Notes under the pieces: generated by a model
Databases searched by the model: none
Seen by the model: only the letters and a program-made list of their open reading frames with translations
What the model was told of the DNA's origin: nothing
Source: Bacteroidaceae bacterium
GTDB taxonomy: Bacteria; Bacteroidota; Bacteroidia; Bacteroidales; Bacteroidaceae
Length of the DNA stretch: 42,515 nucleotides
Direction of reading: 5' to 3'
Assembly (NCBI GenBank): GCA_030843315.1
Contig: JAUUPT010000035.1
Coordinates: 1 to 42,515, forward strand
Shown: positions 36,770 to 42,515 of the stretch, piece by piece
Position numbering within the stretch: the first letter of the stretch is position 1
Layout: every line of letters begins with the position of its first letter
Made by a program: the position numbers and the translations under genes

Positions 36770-39205
36770 TTATTTCACTTTCCATTCAATAACCCCGCCC
36801 GATGCCCCCTTCTGCAACTGGGCGGCTATCTTCAGTCCTGTTGTCTTTACCGGTTTGAAGTCGAGGCTGTTGTAGCAGTCTTTCTTTACGGTGTATTCAT
36901 TCAGGGCTTCTACTTCTTTCCACTTATTACCATCCTTATAGTAGAGCGTCCAACTTTCCGGCACGCGGAAGTCACCGTCGTAATGGTCGAAATCCAGCCA
37001 ATATACTTCTACGTTGGAGACGTTGTAGGGTTGGTCGAACTGGTAAGCCAGCGTTTCAAGGCTTCCGTTCTTCAGCCACCAGTAGTGATAAGGCTTGGAG
37101 ATGTCCGAGGAGCGCTTCGGTTCCCATTGGTCGTTCACGCCCCATGCCCAGGTTTCTACGGAAGCCGATTCGGGGGCATCCTTCTGGATGGGAGCCTGTA
37201 TCATCAACGTACGGGCCTTGCTGGCGATGGTCGGTTCGGGAGTGGGACGGGCATACTCGGCGGCTTGGGGAATCCATACTGCCATTTGGTCGGCACCGCG
37301 GTTGTTCCAGGTGGAGTAAGGGATGGCGCGGAAAGGAACGTCCTTCACGCTGCCGTCCAGGGCTACTTCTTTGGCGCTGCCGGTCAGTACCATCACACCA
37401 TTCAGCAGGTCGGCATCGTAAGCGGCTTCCATCGGAGTGCCGTCGGGGATGAACTTGTTGAATACGGTGCTGTCCGCCTGGTCTTTGCCTTCGAGGCAGA
37501 ACATGATGGGGCCACGTTCGATGGCGAGCTTGCCGCGGTCATCTTCTACATTCTCGTTTGCCCGGATGCGGCGTACGTCCATCGGAAGGTCTATTTCTAC
37601 TACATCACCGGCTTTCCAGGTGCGGGAGATGGTGGCATAGCCGTCATATTGCTTGGCATTCACCTTCTTGCCGTTCACGGAGATGGTATAAGCGCCTGCC
37701 TTGTCGGTAAACGAATAGAGGTCGGTCGGCACGGGAGCATCCTGTGCCCAGCCGGGGATGCGGAGACGCAAGGCGAATGCCTGCTCTTTATCGGGAGTGA
37801 CGGCGATGGAGACTTTGCCGTTCCAGGGATAATCGGTGGTTTGTTCCAGAGATACGTTATTGCCGGCGGTGTTGAGGTCGGCTTTGCTCTGGATATAGAG
37901 GTTGACGTAGATGTCGTCGCCCTGCGTGGCATACATATAATAAGGTACGGAAGCCATGAAGCGGGTGATATTGCCCGGGCAGCAGGCGCAACCGAACCAG
38001 TGCTGGCGTTCGTGCTGTCCCATGGATTCGAGCGGGTTGTCGTAGAAGAACTTGTCACCGCTGAGGGATACGCCGGAGATAACTCCGTTGTAGAGCGCAC
38101 GTTCCAGTACGTCGGCATATTTGGCATTGCCGGTGGCAAGGAACATACGGTGATTCCAGTATACATTGGCGATGGCGGCACAGGTTTCGCAATAGGCGGT
38201 GTGGTTGTTCAGCTCATAGTTGGGGCCGAAGCCTTCGCCTTGCGGACGGGAGCCGATGCCGCCGGTGATAAACAGTTTCTTGCTTGCCATATTCTCCCAG
38301 ATGCGGCTCAGGGCGTTGAAGTAAGCCGTATCTTGAGTCAGGGAAGCTACATCGGCTACACCGGAATAAAGGTATCCGGCACGCACGGCATGGCCCACGA
38401 TCTCATCTTGTTGCAGAATGGGTTTATGATCCTGGCTGTATTCGCTCAGGCGATGGCCGTCCGTTCCGCGTCCGGTTTCTTCGACGAAGTACTTCGCCAT
38501 TGCCAGGTATTTCTCATCACCCGTTACCTTATATAATTTGGCAAGTGCCATTTCGGCTATGGGGTGACCGGAAGGAACGTGTTTCTGTCCCTCGGCAGGG
38601 CCGAACACCTGGCAAACGAGGTCGGCATTCTTGATGGCTACATCGAGCAAGGTACGTTTGCCCGTGGCGCGGTAGTGGGCAACGGCGGCTTCGTACAGAT
38701 GACCGCAGTTATAGAGTTCGTGACTGTTGATTTTCTCCCAGCGGTGCGTGCCCCACCAGCCGGAGAGGCGGTAGCACTTGTTGGTGACGCAGGTCGTGAG
38801 GTAACCGTCCGGTTCCTGGGCGGCGGCAATGAGGGTGATGACGCTGTCCAGATAGGCGTCCAGCGCTTTGTCGTACTTCACGGCCAGCGAGTAGGAAGCT
38901 CCTTCTATTATCTTATAGGGGTCGGTATCGTCGAAAGAGAAGTCACCGCGGTGCTCGCCTTTCTTCAGTCCGCCGGCAATGGCGAAATTGTCGAAGCGTC
39001 CGTTCTTCTCACATTCCTTGAAGGCGGAAGGGATAGAAACGGTGCGGTTAGTTTCAATACGCGGAGTCCAGAAGTTATCATTCAGGTGAACTTGTGTAAA
39101 AGGAACTTCTTTAATCGGCGCATCGGGCTGAACGTAAGGTTCGCTGCAAGCACTCATGCCCAAGAGGGCGATGCTGCCGAAAATGATTTGGATTCGTTTA
39201 TTCAT
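36770..39205 (-). CDS. Beta-L-arabinofuranosidase, GH127/GH146 family (DUF1680)
   Basis: The 811-residue protein has lipobox GMSAC (Cys-20) and so is a lipoprotein. VHLNDNFWTPRIETNRTVSIPSAF is the typical start of the DUF1680 glycosidases. The (alpha/alpha)6 core has YELNNHTAYCETCAA (acid and a Cys ligand, near 335-345) and GCACCPGN with Cys-406, Cys-408 and Cys-409. In the studied GH127 enzyme HypBA1 a cysteine cluster of this sort binds zinc and one Cys is the nucleophile. After about residue 650 there is an extra beta domain resembling an F5/8-type module (YNVSNVEVYWLDFD, ESWTLYYKDGNKWKEV). Known members remove beta-L-arabinofuranose, for example from hydroxyproline-linked arabinans. It is the first gene of the minus-strand run. 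Confidence 0.88.
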   Translation of the reverse strand: MNKRIQIIFGSIALLGMSACSEPYVQPDAPIKEVPFTQVHLNDNFWTPRIETNRTVSIPSAFKECEKNGRFDNFAIAGGLKKGEHRGDFSFDDTDPYKIIEGASYSLAVKYDKALDAYLDSVITLIAAAQEPDGYLTTCVTNKCYRLSGWWGTHRWEKINSHELYNCGHLYEAAVAHYRATGKRTLLDVAIKNADLVCQVFGPAEGQKHVPSGHPIAEMALAKLYKVTGDEKYLAMAKYFVEETGRGTDGHRLSEYSQDHKPILQQDEIVGHAVRAGYLYSGVADVASLTQDTAYFNALSRIWENMASKKLFITGGIGSRPQGEGFGPNYELNNHTAYCETCAAIANVYWNHRMFLATGNAKYADVLERALYNGVISGVSLSGDKFFYDNPLESMGQHERQHWFGCACCPGNITRFMASVPYYMYATQGDDIYVNLYIQSKADLNTAGNNVSLEQTTDYPWNGKVSIAVTPDKEQAFALRLRIPGWAQDAPVPTDLYSFTDKAGAYTISVNGKKVNAKQYDGYATISRTWKAGDVVEIDLPMDVRRIRANENVEDDRGKLAIERGPIMFCLEGKDQADSTVFNKFIPDGTPMEAAYDADLLNGVMVLTGSAKEVALDGSVKDVPFRAIPYSTWNNRGADQMAVWIPQAAEYARPTPEPTIASKARTLMIQAPIQKDAPESASVETWAWGVNDQWEPKRSSDISKPYHYWWLKNGSLETLAYQFDQPYNVSNVEVYWLDFDHYDGDFRVPESWTLYYKDGNKWKEVEALNEYTVKKDCYNSLDFKPVKTTGLKIAAQLQKGASGGVIEWKVK

Positions 39206-39460
39206 AATAGTGTATGTTTAATTCAATAGCATTAGCGTGTGGCAAAGAAAAGGATTTTCTTCTTAACAGAATAAAACAATAATCTATAAGAATGCTAAAA
39301 TTGTCGGAATACAAAGGTTTCAAGGAAGATTTGGACGATTGTTTTATCTGGCTGGATTATTTTAATACCAGACATAGCGGCAGTGCAAGAAGGGCTATAT
39401 TCCAGCAAGAGCCCATATCATGCCAGGAGTGTGCCAGACTCGGCATACGACTCCGGTAAA

Positions 39461-39548
39461 AATCATCCCGGATGATTCATATAATCATCCCCAATGATTC
39501 CTATAATCATCCCGGATGATTTCCATAATCATCCCCAATGATTTCCAC
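39461..39548. repeat. Four tandem 22-bp units with alternating palindromes
   Basis: Units start at 39461, 39483, 39505 and 39527. Units 1 and 3 contain the palindrome ATCATCCCGGATGAT, while units 2 and 4 contain ATCATCCCCAATGAT, an imperfect version. The array therefore also has a 44-bp higher order. There are no unique spacers of CRISPR type. Confidence 0.9.
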
Positions 39549-39568
39549 CTCACTCATAGGGACGGCAG

Positions 39569-39616
39569 GGCTAAGTCGTACATTCGCCATGGCTAAGTCA
39601 TACACCGAGACAGGCT
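39569..39616. repeat. Second 22-bp-period direct repeat
   Basis: GGCTAAGTC occurs at 39569-39577 and 39591-39599, followed by GTACA or ATACA, with a degenerate third unit (GGCTGAAAG) at 39613. The spacing is again 22 bp, but the sequence is unrelated to the array just upstream. Confidence 0.65.
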
Positions 39617-39633
39617 GAAAGAATAATCCGGCG

Positions 39634-39703
39634 AATAAAAGAATAATCCACATGCCCCATCCAAACCCTATCTGAAGAGTGATTTTTGGATTATTCTTTT
39701 ATT
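39634..39703. repeat. 16-bp perfect inverted repeat with 38-nt spacer
   Basis: AATAAAAGAATAATCC at 39634-39649 is exactly complementary to 39688-39703. A further partial copy, AAAGAATAATCC, ends at 39629, 20 bp before the left arm ends. It lies about 40-110 bases upstream of the putative GH97 promoter box, a suitable place for a regulator site. Confidence 0.75.
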
Positions 39704-39743
39704 ACATTATACTATTCAGTCCTTCCGTCCGCTTTTTTTTCAT

Positions 39744-39751
39744 TTACTTTG
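39744..39751 (+). promoter_or_regulatory. Near-consensus -7 box of the GH97 gene
   Basis: TTACTTTG differs from TAnnTTTG at one position and is followed by GCAC, as in the tRNA promoter (TATCTTTGCAC). It lies 28-35 bases upstream of the start codon. No TTTG -33 box is seen, which would fit activation by a regulator. Confidence 0.4.
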
Positions 39752-39778
39752 CACACGAACCAAAAGAGTTAGCCGATT

Positions 39779-42515
39779 ATGAAAAACAACCTCTCCCTCA
39801 AATTAGCCATTATTTCCTTGTTCTTATACTTCGGAAATAATCCGCTCGGGGCAGCCCCCGTAAAGAAATACGCACTCTCCTCCCCGGACGGGAAGTTGAA
39901 GGTGGAAGTCACTGCCGGAGACAAACTGTCTTACCAGGTGATGCACGAAAACGACACAATTCTCTCTCAATCTAACATAGGCATGGTTCTGACAGACGGA
40001 ACCACGATAGGACACAATTCTCAGGTATCAGGTACAAAAAGGAAAAAGAGGATGGATAACGTGGACTCTCCTTTCTATCGCTTCAAGGAGTTCGTTGCCG
40101 CGTGCAACGAACTCGACTTGAAGCTGAAAGGCGGTTTCGGCATCGTCTTCCGCGCCTACGACGAAGGGGTGGCATACCGCTTCTACACCACGCAGAAGTC
40201 CGAGGTAACCATCAAAGAGGAAGTGGCAGAATTCAACTTCAACCGCGACTATACAGCCTACCTCCCTTATACTACGAACGACCAAAAGCCGATGGCAATG
40301 GCTTTTCAGAACGTATACGACATCACTCCGCTATCGAAAGCACAGCCCCGTCTGGCTTTCCTGCCCGTCACGGTGGACTGCGGCAAGGCAAAGCTGACGA
40401 TACTGGAGTCGGACCTTGAAGCTTATCCGGGCATGTTTGTGAGGGTAGTTGACAAGTTGACAAGGGAACAAGTTGACGAGGGCTGCGCAGCCTCCTCGTC
40501 CCCTCGTCAACTCGTCCCCTTGTCAACTTCCCTCAAAGGCATCTTCGCCCCCTACCCTGCCAAGACGGACTTCTATCCCTGGCGCCAGCAGGAGTACGTG
40601 ACGGAAACCACCGACTTCATAGCCCGCAGCCGCGGCGCCCGCGTCTATCCCTGGCGTGTGCTGGCGGTGACGGAGAAGGACACGGATATGCCCGTCAACA
40701 ACCTGGTCTACGCCCTGGCATCACCCAACCGCATCGGCGATACCGCGTGGATAAAGACCGGGAAAGTAGCCTGGGACTGGTGGAACGACTGGAACCTGAA
40801 GGGCGTCCCCTTCAAGGCAGGCATCAACATGGACACCTATAAATATTATATAGACTTCGCCGGTCGCAACGGCATCGAGTTTATCGTGCTCGACGAAGGA
40901 TGGTACGACCCCAAGAGCGGGGATATGCTGACGGTAATCCCCGAACTGAACCTTCCCGAACTGATAGCCTACGGCAAAGCAAAAGGCGTAGACATCGTAC
41001 TTTGGACCGTATTCAACGTACTCGACCGCCAACTGGAAGCCGCCTGTCGGCGGTATTCCGACATGGGCATCAAAGGTTTCAAAGTCGACTTCCTGGACCG
41101 CGACGACCAGACAGCCGTAGAAATGGTGTACCGCATTGCGGAAGCCACCGCCAAACACCACCTGACGCTCGACTTGCACGGCATCTATAAGCCGACCGGC
41201 CTCAACCGCACCTATCCGAACATCATCAACTTCGAGAGCCTCTTCGGCATGGAAGAAGTGAAGTGGACGGACGCCAAGAATAATATGCCGCTCTACGACG
41301 TCACCTTCCCCTACATCCGCATGATGGCAGGCCCGGTGGACTATACGCCGGGCGCCATGCGCAACGCGACGAAAGCCGACTGGCGCGCCGTGTATTACAC
41401 CCCAATGAGCATGGGAACCCGTTGCCATCAGCTGGCTGCCTACATCGTGCACGACTCCCCCTTCACCATGCTGTGCGATGCCCCGACGAACTATCTGAAC
41501 GAACAGGAATGCGTAGATTTCATTACCTCGCTCCCCGTAGAAACGGACTCCACCTTCGTTGCCGCCGGCAAATTGGGAGAATACATCGTGACCGTCCGCC
41601 GGAAAGATATCAACTGGTACGTGGGCGGAATGACGAACTGGGATGAACGCGACGTGGAACTCGACTTCTCCTTCCTGCCGGCAGATGCCCGCTACACCGC
41701 TACGCTATTCACCGACGGCATCAATGCCAACAAGCAGGCGGAAGATTACCGTACGGAAACACTGACCATAGACAAAAACAGCCGGTTGAAGCTGCACCTG
41801 GCTTCGGGCGGCGGATTCGCCTTGAAACTCGAAGCCTGCCCGGTGCGTGGGACGGTAACAACGATTCCCGAAGGCAGGAACATTCCCTCTTTCTATAAGA
41901 AATACATCGAAACGGAAGGTCTGTACGTCACTTCTTCCGAAAGAGTGAGTGACGAGGCTTTGTTGAAAGCCTGCGACATCATCAGCCTAATGCTGGCAAA
42001 GCGTCCCGATGTAAAAGCACAGATGGTGAAACAGGGATGCCACGTGATGGTGATAGGAAAAGATGAAGAAACGTGCGACCTGCCGGAGTTTGCCCATATC
42101 TGCAATTCGCCCGACAGCATCGCTTACTGGAACTGGCGTGCACGCGGTTTCGGCGGAGCACCGGAAGATGAGTTCTCTGCCAGTTGCGGAGAAGAGAATC
42201 TTTTGGCTTTGCCACAAGATAAATATACAGGCGAGAATATCCTGATTCATGAGTTTGCGCACCTGATACATATGATAGGCATTGTCGGCGTGGAACCCGA
42301 TTTCAACAATCGCCTGGAAGCTGTAATGGAGAAGGCTAAAGAGAAAGGATTATGGGAAGGAACGTATGCACTGAGCAACAAAGAGGAATATTTCGCCGAA
42401 TGCGTACAGTCTTTCTTCAATTGCAACCGCTATGCCGACCCTGCCAACGGAGTACATAATGCCATGTACCGCCGCACGAAGTTGAAAGCATACGACACGG
42501 ATATTTACCGGTTAT
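39779..42515 (+). CDS. GH97 glycosidase fused to a C-terminal HExxH metallopeptidase-like domain (partial)
   Basis: From the ATG at 39779 I read 912 codons without a stop to the window edge. A signal peptide (to about GAAPVKK) is followed by the GH97 N-terminal beta domain (30-280), the barrel (about 300-580) and the C-terminal beta domain (to about 685). VDFLDRDDQ holds Asp-437, the likely nucleophile of retaining GH97 members. LDLHGIYKPTGLNRTYPN has HG where I recall HE in inverting SusB-type enzymes. This favours an alpha-galactosidase-like activity. Residues about 700-912 form a second domain with ILIHEFAHLIH (His-824, His-828) and NKEEYFAE, a zinc-site pattern. Residues about 226-251 come from an inserted inverted repeat. 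The gene is divergent from the arabinofuranosidase gene. Confidence 0.85.
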   Translation, partial: MKNNLSLKLAIISLFLYFGNNPLGAAPVKKYALSSPDGKLKVEVTAGDKLSYQVMHENDTILSQSNIGMVLTDGTTIGHNSQVSGTKRKKRMDNVDSPFYRFKEFVAACNELDLKLKGGFGIVFRAYDEGVAYRFYTTQKSEVTIKEEVAEFNFNRDYTAYLPYTTNDQKPMAMAFQNVYDITPLSKAQPRLAFLPVTVDCGKAKLTILESDLEAYPGMFVRVVDKLTREQVDEGCAASSSPRQLVPLSTSLKGIFAPYPAKTDFYPWRQQEYVTETTDFIARSRGARVYPWRVLAVTEKDTDMPVNNLVYALASPNRIGDTAWIKTGKVAWDWWNDWNLKGVPFKAGINMDTYKYYIDFAGRNGIEFIVLDEGWYDPKSGDMLTVIPELNLPELIAYGKAKGVDIVLWTVFNVLDRQLEAACRRYSDMGIKGFKVDFLDRDDQTAVEMVYRIAEATAKHHLTLDLHGIYKPTGLNRTYPNIINFESLFGMEEVKWTDAKNNMPLYDVTFPYIRMMAGPVDYTPGAMRNATKADWRAVYYTPMSMGTRCHQLAAYIVHDSPFTMLCDAPTNYLNEQECVDFITSLPVETDSTFVAAGKLGEYIVTVRRKDINWYVGGMTNWDERDVELDFSFLPADARYTATLFTDGINANKQAEDYRTETLTIDKNSRLKLHLASGGGFALKLEACPVRGTVTTIPEGRNIPSFYKKYIETEGLYVTSSERVSDEALLKACDIISLMLAKRPDVKAQMVKQGCHVMVIGKDEETCDLPEFAHICNSPDSIAYWNWRARGFGGAPEDEFSASCGEENLLALPQDKYTGENILIHEFAHLIHMIGIVGVEPDFNNRLEAVMEKAKEKGLWEGTYALSNKEEYFAECVQSFFNCNRYADPANGVHNAMYRRTKLKAYDTDIYRL
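40454..40529. repeat. 28-bp inverted repeat inside the GH97 coding sequence
   Basis: The arms 40454-40481 and 40502-40529 match at 26 of 28 positions. Each arm is itself built from repeated GTTGAC words (AAGTTGACAAGGG, AGTTGACGAGG). A perfect palindrome GGCTGCGCAGCC (40481-40492) lies in the middle. The reading frame stays open through it and encodes a low-complexity stretch (DEGCAASSSPRQLVPLS) between the expected GH97 blocks YPGMFVR and GIFAPYP. Confidence 0.88.

Larger units (their letters stand above)
39206..39778. other. Repeat-packed divergent intergenic region
   Basis: These 573 bases separate the divergent arabinofuranosidase and GH97 genes and hold no believable open frame. They contain four 22-bp units (39461-39548), a second 22-bp-period direct repeat (39569-39616) and a 16-bp inverted repeat (39634-39703). 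A near-consensus promoter box lies just before the GH97 gene. AACCTTTG on the minus strand at 39312-39319 is a one-mismatch -7 box for the arabinofuranosidase gene. Both promoters of the locus and probably the regulator sites must lie here. Confidence 0.7.

Noticed and set aside
36983..38536. Long open frame (517 codons) opposite the arabinofuranosidase gene
   Set aside because: It is antisense to a gene with full family motifs, and its Gly/Val/His-rich product is typical of a shadow frame in GC-rich coding DNA.
39461..39548. CRISPR-like array of four short repeats
   Set aside because: The 22-bp units are contiguous, there are no unique spacers, and no cas genes are present.
40454..40529. 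GH97 gene as a pseudogene broken by the inverted repeat
   Set aside because: Reading codon by codon shows the frame stays open through the repeat and conserved GH97 blocks resume in the same frame.
40721..41452. 243-codon open frame opposite the GH97 gene
   Set aside because: It lies antisense to conserved GH97 catalytic blocks, and its composition is that of a reverse-frame artefact.

Overview
The window is chromosomal DNA of a gut Bacteroidota, most likely a Bacteroides species. The evidence is two SusC/SusD pairs, a hybrid two-component regulator, a BACON domain, many lipoproteins, and promoters of the Bacteroides type (TTTG, about 19 bp, TAnnTTTG). The species cannot be told from the sequence alone.

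Layout. (1) 1-1952 is core genome: an LptF/LptG-type permease that runs off the left edge, a small START-like protein, and a tRNA with a CAT anticodon and a clear promoter. (2) 2379-18153 is an AT-rich accessory locus that looks like a ribose/riboside scavenging (rus-like) system. A helical-repeat protein, possibly the regulator, is divergent from a run of SusC, SusD, ribokinase, two paralogous exported ADP-ribosylglycohydrolase-family enzymes, a GRP/RhaT-type sugar permease, a secreted type-B carboxylesterase, ribose-5-phosphate isomerase B and a third, more divergent exported ADP-ribosylglycohydrolase. The simplest reading is that ribose-containing ligands are captured and imported by SusCD, ribosyl bonds and esters are cut in the periplasm or at the outer membrane, ribose enters by the permease, and RbsK plus RpiB feed the pentose phosphate pathway. 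(3) 18427-21684 is a tricorn-like periplasmic S41 protease.

(4) 21820-42515 is a second polysaccharide-utilisation-type locus. On the minus strand, in order of transcription, it holds a GH127/GH146-type beta-L-arabinofuranosidase, SusC, SusD, a lipoprotein with three repeats, a BACON plus HExxH lipoprotein, a small lipoprotein, a second HExxH protein and a hybrid two-component regulator. Divergent from it, and running off the right edge, is a GH97 glycosidase fused to a C-terminal HExxH metallopeptidase-like domain. Arabinofuranosidase, a retaining-type GH97 (often alpha-galactosidase) and three HExxH proteins together suggest a glycoprotein target. Plant extensin-type hydroxyproline-rich glycoproteins, which carry beta-L-arabinofuranosides on Hyp and alpha-galactose on Ser, are my preferred hypothesis.

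Non-coding structure is also notable. Arrays with an exact 22-bp period but unrelated sequences occur at 27267-27348, 39461-39548 and 39569-39616. A 28-bp inverted repeat sits in frame inside the GH97 gene (40454-40529), and a near-perfect 20-bp palindrome lies at 2136-2177. All functional statements come from reading the sequence; no database search was run.
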